From NCBI RefSeq assembly GCF_008065375.1, contig NZ_VJYI01000015.1:186001-250000 (forward strand): a DNA stretch of 64,000 nucleotides, written 5' to 3'. Numbering within the stretch: the stretch's first letter is position 1; each line of letters opens with the position of its first letter. The stretch is from Nonomuraea sp. SYSU D8015. Lineage in GTDB: Bacteria > Actinomycetota > Actinomycetes > Streptosporangiales > Streptosporangiaceae. The notes under the pieces were generated by a model, which did not search any database, was not told where the DNA came from, and worked only from the letters and a program-made list of their open reading frames with translations. Shown piece after piece: positions 23,833 through 33,657 of the stretch. The translations under genes were made by a program, and so were the position numbers.

Positions 23833-26800
23833 CTATTTCGGGGCGTCCTTTCCCTGCCCGCACACGTCCTCGTAACGCGTGTTCGGAAGGGAGGTGCGCC
23901 GGTTCTGTGGGGGAGAGCCGGCGCGGGCCCGCGCGCACACGGCCGTGATCAGGCGGTCCGGGTCGAGCGGGAGCGCGCGCAGGAAGTCGTCACCCAGCAG
24001 GAGCAGCCGCCCGTCGACCGGCATCCCGACCATCGCGGACACCAGGGGAACGCGGCCGATGGAGCGGCCGGTCGCGGTGTCCCACAGGCTCAGGGCGGAG
24101 CCGTCGGAGATGACGGCGGTGGAGCCGTCGAGCTCGACGGCGGAGATGTCCTGCGGGGTGTCCTCCAGGACGAGCGTCCGCGGGCGGGCCGCGCCGGGCG
24201 GCCACACCCAGAGACGGTTCGCGTCGTCCTGGCGGGCGTGGAAGGCGCCCGAGGCGCTGAAGTCCAGGCGCCTGGCGCCGGGGCCGAACAGCTGGCCGGC
24301 GTCCACAGTCTTGCCCGAGGCCGCGTCGACCAGGACGATGCCCGCGGGGCCGCGGACCGCGATCGTCCGGCCGTCGGGGGTGAAGCGGAGGTCGTCGACC
24401 TCCGCGCTCTGCGACCACGTCCAGAGCCGGCGGGCCGTGCGGAGCTCCCACAGGACGAGCCTGACCCGTGATTCGCCGTCCGCCGCCGGGTACTGCTCGG
24501 CGACGGCCAGCCGGGTGCCGTCGGGGCTGAAGGTCATGCCACGGGACGAGGTGGGCTCGTCCTCGGTCAGCGTGGTCGCGTGCCGGCCGGTGCGGGTGTC
24601 GTGGACGGTGATGCGCCCGTTGTCGTCGCGGACGGCGAGCAGGCCGCCGTCGTCGCTGACGACGGTCAGGTCGACGTCATCGGTGCCCAGGTCGACGCCG
24701 GGCCCGGCCGGCTTGCCCGTGGCGGTGTCCCACAACAGCACCCGCGTCTCCTCCTCGGTGGCGAGGGTGCCGCCGTCGGGGCTGAGCCGGCTAGAGCCGG
24801 TGACGGGCACGATCGAGCCGGGCGGGCCGGCGTCGTAGGACACCACGGTGTCGTCGGCCAGGACGCGCAGGGTGCGGCCGTCGGGGTCGAAGGCGGGCGT
24901 CCCGCCGCGCCCGAGTTCGAGCACCGCATCCAAAGGATCTTCGCCGCCGAGGCGCCACACCTTGCGGCCGTCGGTGAGCAGCCGCCCGTCGTGGCTGAGG
25001 ACGGGCGCGCCGTCCGCCCAGTCACCGGGTGTCGCCTCATCGCGTTCGCGGCCGGTGACCGCGTCGATCATGACGGGGTCGGGGTCGTCACTGATGATCA
25101 GGGTGCGGCCGTCAGGGGTGAGCGCCATGGCGCACGGCGGCCGGCAGTCGTCTCTGAGCCGCTCGGCCTCTCCGGCGGGGAACGGCTTGCGGAAGATCTT
25201 GCCGGTGAACGCGTAGAACACGGTCGCGCCGTCCTCGGAGGTGGTCACGTCGCCGCCGAGGGTGGGGACGTGGACCTCCCGCCCGGTCCGCACGTCCCAG
25301 GCGGTCGCGCCCTGTCCCTGGCCGACGATCACGATGTGCTCGGCCTCCCCGTATCCCAAGGTCAGGTCGAATTCCTCGGCGTCCGGAGCCAGCGGACGGC
25401 GGGTCCCGTACGGCCGCCCGGTGCGGACGTCCCAGACCCGGATGCCGCGCTCGGTGGCGACGGCCAGCCCCTGCGCGCCGGGGCTGAGCGCCGCCCGGAC
25501 GATCCGTCCGTCCCGGTCGTCGCCGACGGGGAAGCGGCCGGTACGGGTGCCGGTGCGGACGTCCCACACCCTGGCCTCGCCGTCGCCCACACTGACCAGC
25601 GTGCGGCCGTCGCGGCTCAGCAGCCGAAGGGCGTCCGGCGCCGGGTCGCGGAAGGCGGCGACCTCCGGCCCGGTGAGCGAGCCCACCAGAGCCGCCCGCG
25701 CCTCGGGCACCGGCGCCAGCCGCCAGGCGGCCACGCTCAGCAGCATGGCCCGGTTCGGGTCGAGGGCGCGCAGGTCCTCGGCCGCCGCGGCGAGGCGGCG
25801 TGCCTCGGCCTCGTCCCGCTGGACGGAGATCTGGCGGCCCTGCCAGACCGCCAGGCCGCCGCCGACGAGCGCGGCCACCAGCAGCGCCGCCATCGTCACC
25901 GTCACCAGCCTGCCGCGCCGCACCCTGCGCCGGGCCAGCGCCGCCCCCGCCGTCAGGAAGTCCCGTTCCATCGGGGTCAGCGTGATGTCGCGGCGGTCGG
26001 TGGCCGCCCACCGCAGCGCGCCGTCCAGGTCGTCGCCCTGCAGCAGGTCGCCGTCCCTGCGGCCGCGGCCGTTCCAGCGCCGCGCCGCGGTGGCGATGTG
26101 CCGGTGCACCGCCAGGCCGTCCCGGTTGGCGGCGATCCAGCCGCGGAGCCGGGGCCAGGCCTGCGGCAGCGCGGGCCGGGCCAGCGCGATCTCCTCACCG
26201 GTGGTCAGCAGGTAGGCGAACGCCTCCAGGACCTCCCCGGCCTGCTCCTCCAACTCCTCCCGGGGCGCGCGGCGGGGCAGCAGCTCGCCGTCCTCTCCCA
26301 CGGTGACCAGCCGCAGGAACACCTGCCGCGCCGCCTCGCGCCCGCCCGGGCTCAACCCCGCGTAGCAGTCTTCGGCCAGCGCCCCCAGCGCCGGGTCGTC
26401 ACTCACTCCGGAGGCGATCGCGCCTGCCCGGCGGGCGCCCGCGGCCAGCAGCCGCGGCAGGTCCAGGCGCCGGCCGTCCCCGCTGATCAGGGCAGGCAGC
26501 AGCTCGCCCGCCGTGGGCCGGGCCGCCGGGTCCTTCGCCAGCGCCGCCCCCACCAGGTTCCGCAGCGAATCGGGCAGCACACTGAGGTCGGGGTCGGCCG
26601 ACAGCACCCGGTGGATCACCGCGCCCAGCCCGTCGGCGTGGAACGGATCCGTGCTCGTGGCTGCGAACAGCACCACCGCGCCCCAGGCGAAGATGTCGGC
26701 GGGCCTGCCCGCCCGCTCGCCGGTGAACACCTCCGGCGCCATGTAGGTGGGCGTGCCCGCGGCGACGCCGCTGGCGGTCAGCGTCATGTCCTCGGTCCGG

Positions 26801-27258
26801 GCCACCCCGAAGTCGATCACCCGTGGCCCGTCGGGGCCGAGCAGCACGTTGCCCGGCTTCAGGTCCCTGTGCACCACCCCGGCGTCGTGGATCGCCGCCA
26901 CCGCCGTGGCGATCGCCGTAGCCAGCCGGTGCAGTTCGTCCCCCGCGAACCGGCGGCCGGCCGCGACCGCCTCGCGCAGGCTCGCCCCCGGCACGTACTC
27001 CGTCACGATGTACGGCCGGTCGGCGTCCAGGTCGGCCGCCAGCACGCGCGCCGTGCAGAACGAGGCCACCCGCTGCGCCGCGGCCACCTCCCGGCGCACC
27101 TGCCCGGCCGCGTGCCCGTGCAGCAGCTTGACCGCAACCCGCGTCCCGTCGCCGTCGTAGGCCTCGTACACCACCCCCTGGCCGCCCGCACCCAGCCGTC
27201 CCGCGAGCCAGTAGCCGCCCACGCGCTGCGGATCCCCGTCGACAAGCGTTCGCCTCAT
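23833..27258 (-). CDS. Ser/Thr protein kinase with transmembrane helix and WD40-like propeller
   Basis: 1141 residues. The kinase domain spans about residues 14-265: glycine loop LGAGGQGVVYE, Lys44, HRDLKPGN at 130-137, DFG at 149-151, and APE in TYMAPEVFTGE. Residues about 310-440 match the helical C-terminal part of actinobacterial nSTAND NTPases (AEDCYAGLSPGGREAARQVF and then PQAWPRLRGWIAANRDGLAVH), but the P-loop ATPase that normally precedes it is absent. A membrane helix lies at about 447-469. The remaining about 600 residues are degenerate WD40-like repeats (VWDVRTGT, ALSPGAQGLAV and similar). The propeller may sense an extracytoplasmic signal. ATG 27258 is preferred over upstream in-frame options. 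Confidence 0.9.
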   Translation of the reverse strand: MRRTLVDGDPQRVGGYWLAGRLGAGGQGVVYEAYDGDGTRVAVKLLHGHAAGQVRREVAAAQRVASFCTARVLAADLDADRPYIVTEYVPGASLREAVAAGRRFAGDELHRLATAIATAVAAIHDAGVVHRDLKPGNVLLGPDGPRVIDFGVARTEDMTLTASGVAAGTPTYMAPEVFTGERAGRPADIFAWGAVVLFAATSTDPFHADGLGAVIHRVLSADPDLSVLPDSLRNLVGAALAKDPAARPTAGELLPALISGDGRRLDLPRLLAAGARRAGAIASGVSDDPALGALAEDCYAGLSPGGREAARQVFLRLVTVGEDGELLPRRAPREELEEQAGEVLEAFAYLLTTGEEIALARPALPQAWPRLRGWIAANRDGLAVHRHIATAARRWNGRGRRDGDLLQGDDLDGALRWAATDRRDITLTPMERDFLTAGAALARRRVRRGRLVTVTMAALLVAALVGGGLAVWQGRQISVQRDEAEARRLAAAAEDLRALDPNRAMLLSVAAWRLAPVPEARAALVGSLTGPEVAAFRDPAPDALRLLSRDGRTLVSVGDGEARVWDVRTGTRTGRFPVGDDRDGRIVRAALSPGAQGLAVATERGIRVWDVRTGRPYGTRRPLAPDAEEFDLTLGYGEAEHIVIVGQGQGATAWDVRTGREVHVPTLGGDVTTSEDGATVFYAFTGKIFRKPFPAGEAERLRDDCRPPCAMALTPDGRTLIISDDPDPVMIDAVTGRERDEATPGDWADGAPVLSHDGRLLTDGRKVWRLGGEDPLDAVLELGRGGTPAFDPDGRTLRVLADDTVVSYDAGPPGSIVPVTGSSRLSPDGGTLATEEETRVLLWDTATGKPAGPGVDLGTDDVDLTVVSDDGGLLAVRDDNGRITVHDTRTGRHATTLTEDEPTSSRGMTFSPDGTRLAVAEQYPAADGESRVRLVLWELRTARRLWTWSQSAEVDDLRFTPDGRTIAVRGPAGIVLVDAASGKTVDAGQLFGPGARRLDFSASGAFHARQDDANRLWVWPPGAARPRTLVLEDTPQDISAVELDGSTAVISDGSALSLWDTATGRSIGRVPLVSAMVGMPVDGRLLLLGDDFLRALPLDPDRLITAVCARARAGSPPQNRRTSLPNTRYEDVCGQGKDAPK

Positions 27259-27393
27259 GTGCCGGTCCCCGTTCGGTGCGTCCCCGTCGAGGCATTGGAC
27301 GCCACCGGTCCGGGCGAGGTTCTGGACGGAGGCCGGCCGCACCGGTCAGATTCGTCCAAGAGATCCCGGCCCCAACCTTTGTACGGTGGCGTC

Positions 27394-28845
27394 ATGGACA
27401 TCGACCACCTGATCGTCGGAGCGGGGACCGCGGGCTGCGTGCTGGCCGCCCGGTTGTCGGAGGACCCCGCGCGGCAGGTGATGCTCCTGGAAGCGGGACC
27501 CGAAGGCGTCGAGGACGCCGAGTACGACTGGGGGCTGCGCGCCACGGTGACCGCCGGCCGCGACGACGGGCTCGCCCGCGGCAAGGTGATCGGCGGGTCG
27601 GCCCGGGTCAACGGCATGGGCGCGGTACGGGCTCCGGCCAGGGACTACCACGCCTGGGCGGCGCTCGGCCTGCCGGCGTGGGGCTGGGACCGGGTGCTGG
27701 AGTCGTACCGCCGCGTCGAGACCGACCTGGAGTACGGCGACCAGCCCCACCACGGCGACAGCGGGCCCGTCCCCATCACCCGCCACCCGCGCGAGCAGTG
27801 GATCGCGCCGGTGAGCGCCCTGGTCGAGGCCGTGCGGGCCGCCGGGCATCCCTACTGCCCCGACATGAACGCGCCCGACGCGTCGGGCATCGGCCCGTAC
27901 CCGCACAACCGAAGGGGAGGGGCGCGTATGCCGACCTCGGTCACCCACCTCGCTCCCGCCCGATCGCGCCCGAACCTGACGGTCCGCGCCGATCTCCCGG
28001 TCGAGCGGGTCGTCGTCCGCGACGGCCGCGCGGCCGGCGTGCTGGCGGGCGGCGAGTTCATCGCCGCCCGGGAGGTGATCCTGTGCGCCGGCACGCCGCT
28101 GAGCGCGGTCCTGCTGCTGCGCTCGGGCCTCGGCCCCGCCGACGACCTGCGGGAAGCCGGGGTGGACGTCGTCGCCGACCTGCCCGGTGTGGGACGGAAC
28201 CTGTACGACCAGCCCGGCGCGGTCATCCCCGCCCTGCCGGTACCCGGCGCCGTCCCCGGAGGAAGCCCCGTGACCCAGGTGATCGCCCGGCTGGCCGCGA
28301 TCCCCGGCCACGAGCCGGACGACGGCTTCTACCTGTGCCTGTTCGCCGGGCCGCCGCCGGGCGGGACCGAGGTCATGATCAGCATCATGGTCGGCGACCT
28401 GAACCCCGCCTCGCGTGGCGCGATCACGCTCACCGGCCCCTCTCCGGGCGACCCTCCGCGGATCGACCTCGGCTTCTACACGGCGCCCGGCGACCTCGGG
28501 CGGATGCGTGCCGCCTACCGCCACGCCTGGTCGATCGCCCAGCACGAGGCGTACGCCCGCACCGTGGACCGGTTCTACGAAGTGAGCGACGAACTGGTCG
28601 GCTCCGACGAGGCGCTCGACGGGCTGCTCCGCGCGATGACCTTCAGCCGCCTGGCCCTGCTGGGCGGCGCGGCCATGGGACCACCGGACGACCCGTCGGC
28701 CGTCGTCGGCGAGGACTGCCGCGTCCGCGGCGTCGGCGGACTCAGGGTCGCCGACCTGTCCATCGTCCCGGTGGCGCTGCGCGCGCCGACGGCCCTGGAC
28801 GCCATGATGATCGGCGAGCACGCCGCCACATTGATCACCGCCTGA
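27394..28845 (+). CDS. GMC-family FAD oxidoreductase lacking the canonical active-site His
   Basis: 483 residues. FAD motif LIVGAGTAGCVLAARLSEDP and the GMC signature GKVIGGSARVNGMGAVR are intact, so FAD binding is expected. The C-terminal block that normally reads HPxGTCxMG appears as LALLGGAAMGPPDDP, and the later Asn/His of the pair is also not found in VALRAPTALDAMMIGE. The protein may therefore be catalytically altered or inactive. Size is somewhat shorter than choline dehydrogenases (about 530 residues). It is divergent from the kinase, with 135 bp between starts. Confidence 0.85.
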   Translation: MDIDHLIVGAGTAGCVLAARLSEDPARQVMLLEAGPEGVEDAEYDWGLRATVTAGRDDGLARGKVIGGSARVNGMGAVRAPARDYHAWAALGLPAWGWDRVLESYRRVETDLEYGDQPHHGDSGPVPITRHPREQWIAPVSALVEAVRAAGHPYCPDMNAPDASGIGPYPHNRRGGARMPTSVTHLAPARSRPNLTVRADLPVERVVVRDGRAAGVLAGGEFIAAREVILCAGTPLSAVLLLRSGLGPADDLREAGVDVVADLPGVGRNLYDQPGAVIPALPVPGAVPGGSPVTQVIARLAAIPGHEPDDGFYLCLFAGPPPGGTEVMISIMVGDLNPASRGAITLTGPSPGDPPRIDLGFYTAPGDLGRMRAAYRHAWSIAQHEAYARTVDRFYEVSDELVGSDEALDGLLRAMTFSRLALLGGAAMGPPDDPSAVVGEDCRVRGVGGLRVADLSIVPVALRAPTALDAMMIGEHAATLITA

Positions 28846-29000
28846 CGGGAGACCGGATGGCTGCCGCTCGGGCCGATCCCGGCCGACCATGGGGGAGCGG
28901 ATCGCCGAATTCCACGAATGTGCTGAGCCGGATTGAGGCCGGGTCTTTCGAAAACCGCAGCGGGGCCTCACACTGATGCGTGTTCTCGAGGAGGCCGATC

Positions 29001-30209
29001 ATGACCATGCGTGTCGAGCCGTCCCGGCAGGCGGTTCAGGAACGGCGCCCGGAGCTCGACGCCATGCGTGCCCTCGTGGTGGTCGGGCTGGTGTTCTTCC
29101 ACGCGTCACTGGTGTTCGACTCGCGCGACGACTTCTACGTCAAGAACGCCGAGACCACCGAGATCACCCTCTACATCGCGGCGCTGTGCGTGATCTGGGC
29201 CATGCCGCTGCTCTTCCTCATCGCCGGGCTGGGGTCGTGGCACTCGATGCGGCGCCGCGGCCCCGGCGGGTTCGCCGCGGAGCGATTGCTGCGGCTGGGC
29301 GTGCCGCTGGTGTTCGCCACGGCCACGATCGTCCCGGTGCCGCAGTGGTTGCGGCTGCGGGCCGATCCCGCCTACCACGAGTCCTACCTGGCGTTCCTGC
29401 CGAAGTTCTACACGGTGCGGCTGGATCTGAGCGACTTCCCCTTCGTCCTGGACGGCGCCTACTTCGAGACCGGGCACCTGTGGTTTGTGGTGCTGCTGCT
29501 CACGTTCTCCCTCCTGCTCGCGCCGCTGGTGCGGTACGTGCCGCGCGAGCGCGCCCGCCGCCTCCGCGCCCGGCTGGCCGCCATCGCCCGGCCGCGGTGC
29601 GCGCTGCTGCTGCTCGGCGTGCCCATCGCGGTCGTCTGCGCGCTCGTGGGGCTGGAGGAGGCGTTCGGCGGCTGGAGCCGCTGGGCGTACCTGGTGTTCT
29701 TCCTGTACGGGTTCGTGCTCGTCACCGATCCCGGCTTCCGCGCGGCGATGCGGCGGGATCGCCTGCCCGCCGCCGTGGCCGGGCTCGTGCTGATGGCGGT
29801 GGGGGTGCCCGGCTTCGTCGTCGCGGGCGACGTGCCGGGCGCCGACCCGTTCACGGACCTGACCCCGCTCGCGATCGGGGTGCGCGCTCTGTACGGCCTG
29901 GCCGGATGGTGCTGGCTGGTCGCGATACTCGGGGCTCTGGACCGCCCGCGCCCCTCCCCGGCGGCGCCGGCCGGGCGGCCGCCGCGCCGGCTGTACGCCT
30001 ACCTGGCCGCCGCCGTGCTTCCCCTCTACGTGCTGCACCAGCCGATCGTCGTGGCCGTGGCCTACTTCGTGGTCGGATGGCAGGCGCCGATCCTGGTCGA
30101 ATACCTGGTGATCGTGGCGGTGTCGCTCGTGCTCACCGTGGCGGTCTACGACGTGTTCGTACGGCGTACCAGGGTGACCAGGTTCCTGTTCGGGATGCGG
30201 GGCCGGTGA
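29001..30209 (+). CDS. acyltransferase 3 family membrane protein
   Basis: 402 residues with about ten membrane helices. The N-terminus ERRPELDAMRALVVVGLVFFH holds the catalytic-type His of the family after helix 1. The later FETGHLWFVVLLLTFSLLL and the final AAVLPLYVLHQPIVVAVAYF are typical of the MdoC/OpgC-like branch. Members transfer acyl groups to sugars or other envelope molecules. ATG 29001 follows GAGGAGG by six bases. No substrate partner is adjacent. Confidence 0.88.
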   Translation: MTMRVEPSRQAVQERRPELDAMRALVVVGLVFFHASLVFDSRDDFYVKNAETTEITLYIAALCVIWAMPLLFLIAGLGSWHSMRRRGPGGFAAERLLRLGVPLVFATATIVPVPQWLRLRADPAYHESYLAFLPKFYTVRLDLSDFPFVLDGAYFETGHLWFVVLLLTFSLLLAPLVRYVPRERARRLRARLAAIARPRCALLLLGVPIAVVCALVGLEEAFGGWSRWAYLVFFLYGFVLVTDPGFRAAMRRDRLPAAVAGLVLMAVGVPGFVVAGDVPGADPFTDLTPLAIGVRALYGLAGWCWLVAILGALDRPRPSPAAPAGRPPRRLYAYLAAAVLPLYVLHQPIVVAVAYFVVGWQAPILVEYLVIVAVSLVLTVAVYDVFVRRTRVTRFLFGMRGR

Positions 30210-30216
30210 AGCAGCC

Positions 30217-31263
30217 TCAGAAGGCGGCCGCGGTCAGTGTCTGCAGCTCGCCCTGGTACAGCAGGCGATTGACGAACAGCACGTCCGCCGTGTCGCTCAG
30301 CGTCAGGACGGCTCTCAGAACCGTGTGCCCGCCCGCACGGACCTGATCGTGTGCGATCTCCGATGCGTACTTGCCGTACGTCCCGCCGTCGCGCATGTTC
30401 CCCGCCGGGGTGAGCCGGGTCGTCAGCGCCCGTTCGACCTCGGCGGCGGCCGACGCGGTGGGCAGCACGCAGATCACGTTGACCGGCCGGTCCGCGAGGC
30501 CGGCCGGGCGGCGCAGGCCCACGGCGTACAGCGTGACGGCGCCCGGCGCGGGCGAGGCCATGATCGTGGCGGTGGCGACGTCGCCGAGGCAGCCGGCCAC
30601 GGCGGCGTGGCCGGGGCTGTCGGCCAGCGACGACGATCCCGCATCCAGAACGGCCGCGAGCGGGCCGGGGGCCGAGGCCGTCGCCACCGTGGTGTCGGTC
30701 ACCACGACTTGGTTGAGCTGGTTGGTCACCCCGGGGACGATCATCCGGGAGGCGTCGATCTCGTCGCCGGGGGAGAAGGAGAGCCCGTCGTGGCCGCCCA
30801 TGCGCCGCGGTTCGGCGCCGAGGGCGGCCAGCTTCTTCCGTACGGCGTCCGGGTCGACGCCGCCGTCGAAGCGGAAGGCCTGCCGCGGCGGCACGCCGAT
30901 CGAGATCACCCGCGTGGCCGCCTCCGGTGTCATGCCTGTGATCTTCGGCATGACCGCCGCGGCGTCGGCCAGGCTCCCGAGACCGGAGAAGGTCACGGGC
31001 AGCCAGCGGCGGCCGTCGCCGGAGCCGTCCTTCACGCCGAGGCCGCGCCACCAGGCCGGTTCGCCGTATTCGAGGTACGCGGCGGCGGGCCCCTCGCCGG
31101 AGACCCCGGCCAGCGCCTTCAGCAGTCCGCTCGTGGCGGCGGCCGTGGCCGACACGGACGGGGAGGCCGTGCCCCGCGGGGGCTCGGCGGTGGTGTCGGC
31201 GGCCTCACGCGCACACCCTGTCAGGACCAGCAGCGCCGCCAGCGCCACACTCACTTTTCGCAT
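30217..31263 (-). CDS. putative lipoprotein of unknown function
   Basis: 348 residues with a lipoprotein signal: MRKVSVALAALLVLTGCA, lipobox LTGC with Cys18. A Ser/Thr/Ala/Pro-rich linker follows to about residue 50. The mature domain alternates strands and helices with two more cysteine pairs at about 240-280. It likely faces the outside of the membrane. I do not recognise a family. It converges on the acyltransferase gene with 7 bp between stops. Confidence 0.8.
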   Translation of the reverse strand: MRKVSVALAALLVLTGCAREAADTTAEPPRGTASPSVSATAAATSGLLKALAGVSGEGPAAAYLEYGEPAWWRGLGVKDGSGDGRRWLPVTFSGLGSLADAAAVMPKITGMTPEAATRVISIGVPPRQAFRFDGGVDPDAVRKKLAALGAEPRRMGGHDGLSFSPGDEIDASRMIVPGVTNQLNQVVVTDTTVATASAPGPLAAVLDAGSSSLADSPGHAAVAGCLGDVATATIMASPAPGAVTLYAVGLRRPAGLADRPVNVICVLPTASAAAEVERALTTRLTPAGNMRDGGTYGKYASEIAHDQVRAGGHTVLRAVLTLSDTADVLFVNRLLYQGELQTLTAAAF

Positions 31264-31618
31264 GCACGTGAAACTAGACGGCCGCTCTTGGAGCTCACTG
31301 GAGGGCTGCCGCAAGCCCGCCGGCGTCGTCGTGCCCAGGGTTCTTCGAGCGTGGTGCTGCTCTCGGGCCCTCCAGGCCGAAGCGCGGGCCGATCCGGCAG
31401 AATCCGGTGACCTCCGGCGCCCCTGTCCAGCTCCAGCACCGTCGCCGGCTTTCCGGCGCGTCGTCCAGACACCACGCCCCGCTCCGCCGTCCTGCCGGTC
31501 CCCGGACCCTGGTCACTGCCGGGCAAGGGGCCGGCGTTCAGCAGACCCATGGCATCGCGAACCGCTCCGCCCCATGCCGCGTATCTCCGGGTATGCGGTG
31601 GAGTAGGGCGGCCTGACC
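31264..31618. other. intergenic region
   Basis: 355 bp between the divergent lipoprotein gene and the CopD-CtaG gene. Open frames here are Arg/Pro/Ser-rich shadows without ribosome sites. I see no tRNA, repeat or strong hairpin. It should hold the promoters of both genes. Confidence 0.45.
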
Positions 31619-33559
31619 ATGTCGAAGGTTTATCCGATGCGTAAGCGTGCCAGCCTGCCGGTCCGGCTCGCGTGGCCCACTGTCCAGGACAGCCGTATCC
31701 GGCGGATCTACGCCGGTTCGGCGTTGATCGCCGCGGGCCTTCTGGCCCTGGTCGTCGCCTTGGGGTCAGCCGGGGCAGGGCAGCAGGAGATCACGGGGCT
31801 GCCCACGGCGGGGCCGCTCACCGAGTGGGGCCTGCCGGTGGTCCGGTTCTGCTCCAACCTGTGCGCGGTCGCCACCGTGGGGACGCTGCTGGCGGCCGCC
31901 GTCCTGGCCCCCGCCGCCTCGCCGGAGAGGGCGGCCTGCGTGCGGGCGGCCCGCCGGTGGACGCTCGGCTGGGCGGTGGCCATCGTTTTGAGCTACGTGC
32001 TGACCGTCTCGGACGTCACCGCACTGCCCGCCGCGGGCCTGCTCGCCTCTTCCGACCTGCTGACCTACGGCATGACCATCCCTCAGGCCCGGATCCTGCT
32101 GCCGGTCCTGGCCGTGGTCGCCGTGGCGGGCCTGGCCACGCGGGTGCCGCGCCTGCCCCTGTGGATCCCGCTGCTGATCGCCGTGTTCGCGATGCTGCCG
32201 CCCACCACCGTGGGTCACGCGGCCTCCGCCGCCGACCACGACATCGCGCTGTCGGCCCTGATGGCGCACCTGGTCACGGTGTCGCTGTGGGTCGGCGGGC
32301 TGGGCGCGGTCCTCGTCCACTTCCGCCGCTCCGACGATCTGCGGATCGTGCTGCCCCGGTTCAGCACCATCGCCCTGTGCTGTTTCGCGGGGGTGGCCGT
32401 CTCCGGCCTGGCCGCCGCCTGGGTGCGCCTCAACGCCGTCTCGGACCTCTGGCTGAGCGAGTACGGCTGGTTCCTGCTGGCCAAGACCGCCGCCCTGATG
32501 ATCCTCGCCCTGTTCGGCCAGGCCCACCGGCGCCGTACGGTCGCGCGCGTCGCCGACCGGAGCGTGCGCCAGGTCTTCACCCGGCTTGCGGCCGGCGAGA
32601 TGATCGTGATGGCGGCGGCCATGGCGCTGGCCGTCGGCCTGTCACGCACCCCGCCACCGGTCCCCGAGGGCGGCGCCGGCGGCGGGCACGACATGCGGGT
32701 GCTGGAGTACGACCTGGCCCCCGTCTCGCCCGCCACGTTGCTCACCGAGATCCGCCCGGACCCGATGATCCTGCTGATCTTGGCGCTGCCCGCCATCGGC
32801 TACCTGGTAGGCATGCGGCGGGTCCCCTCCTGGCCGGCCGGTCGCGCGCTCGCCTGGTACGCCGGCCTCGCGCTGATGGCGCTGGTCCTGCTCGGCGGCG
32901 TCGGCGGCTACGCGCGGGCGATGGCGTCGGTCCACGCCCTGCAGCACACCGTGCTCGCGGTCGTCGCCCCGGTCCTGCTCTGCCTGGGCGCCCCGCTCAC
33001 CCTCGCCGCCCGCGCGACCACCGCCTCCTCCCAGTACGGCGACCTCGGCTCCCGGTTCCCGGTCCGGCGCCTGAGTCTCCTGGCCGTGCTGCCGGCCGCG
33101 TACATGCTGGCCTTCCCGCTGCTGTTCCGCACGGGGTGGCTGGAGTGGTCGCTGGCGGGCCACGTGCCCCGTCTGGTCACCGCCTCCGCGTTCTTCGGTG
33201 CCGGGTTGCTGGTGTTCTGGGTGGTGGCGGGCGTGGACCCGCTGCCGCGCCCGATCTCGTGGACCGTCCGCGCCGGGCTGCTGGCCGCCGTGCTGGTGGT
33301 GCAGCTGGCCGTGGGCGCGTTCCTGCTGCGTGGACCGCTGGTCGCGGCCGACTGGTTCCTGCTGACGGCCCCGCCGGCCGCGCCGGACCTGGTCACCGAC
33401 CAGCGGCTGGCCGGGGCCGTCTACCTGCTCGTCCCGGTGCTCCCGCTCGCGCTGCTGGGCTTGCGCCTGGCCCGGGCCCGCCGGGCGGCCCCGGCGGGGG
33501 CCGGCGTGCGTCCGGTGCGCGAGGGCCTGGAGGTGAGGGTCCCCGACCTGGGCACGTGA
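31619..33559 (+). CDS. CopD-CtaG fusion copper membrane protein
   Basis: 646 residues with about 14 membrane helices. The first half is CopD-like, including PPTTVGHAASAADHDIALSAL and LMAHLVTVSLWVGGLGAVLVH with conserved His residues. The second half is cytochrome c oxidase assembly-like (CtaG, caa3 type), with VHALQHTVLAVVAPVLLCLGAP and later FFGAGLLVFWVVAGVDPLP. Such fusions in actinomycetes move copper for oxidase assembly. ATG 31619 is used; ATG 31637 is an alternative that removes a weak N-terminal tail. Monocistronic in appearance. Confidence 0.9.
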   Translation: MSKVYPMRKRASLPVRLAWPTVQDSRIRRIYAGSALIAAGLLALVVALGSAGAGQQEITGLPTAGPLTEWGLPVVRFCSNLCAVATVGTLLAAAVLAPAASPERAACVRAARRWTLGWAVAIVLSYVLTVSDVTALPAAGLLASSDLLTYGMTIPQARILLPVLAVVAVAGLATRVPRLPLWIPLLIAVFAMLPPTTVGHAASAADHDIALSALMAHLVTVSLWVGGLGAVLVHFRRSDDLRIVLPRFSTIALCCFAGVAVSGLAAAWVRLNAVSDLWLSEYGWFLLAKTAALMILALFGQAHRRRTVARVADRSVRQVFTRLAAGEMIVMAAAMALAVGLSRTPPPVPEGGAGGGHDMRVLEYDLAPVSPATLLTEIRPDPMILLILALPAIGYLVGMRRVPSWPAGRALAWYAGLALMALVLLGGVGGYARAMASVHALQHTVLAVVAPVLLCLGAPLTLAARATTASSQYGDLGSRFPVRRLSLLAVLPAAYMLAFPLLFRTGWLEWSLAGHVPRLVTASAFFGAGLLVFWVVAGVDPLPRPISWTVRAGLLAAVLVVQLAVGAFLLRGPLVAADWFLLTAPPAAPDLVTDQRLAGAVYLLVPVLPLALLGLRLARARRAAPAGAGVRPVREGLEVRVPDLGT

Positions 33560-33597
33560 GGGCGATCAACCGCGGTCGAGAGCCGTCCCTATGAAGA

Positions 33598-33623
33598 TGG
33601 AAACGGTTTTCATGTGCTAATCT
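33598..33623 (+). promoter_or_regulatory. Zur-like box overlapping promoter of the ABC importer
   Basis: TGGAAACGGTTTTCA at 33598-33612 matches the actinobacterial Zur consensus TGAAAATGATTTTCA at 12 of 15 positions. It is nearly palindromic, and with one more base each side it gives a 17-bp palindrome with one mismatched pair. Directly downstream is the -10-like TAATCT (33618-33623) preceded by TGC. A repressor on this box would cover the core promoter, so zinc-repressed expression of the operon is expected. Confidence 0.65.
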
Positions 33624-33657
33624 CTCGATCGCCGATTCCCTCAACTCTGGACAATCC

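Noticed and set aside
24580..28845. 1421-codon plus-strand frame over the kinase
   Set aside because: The part before 27394 is antisense to the kinase gene with shadow composition; only the GMC portion is coding.
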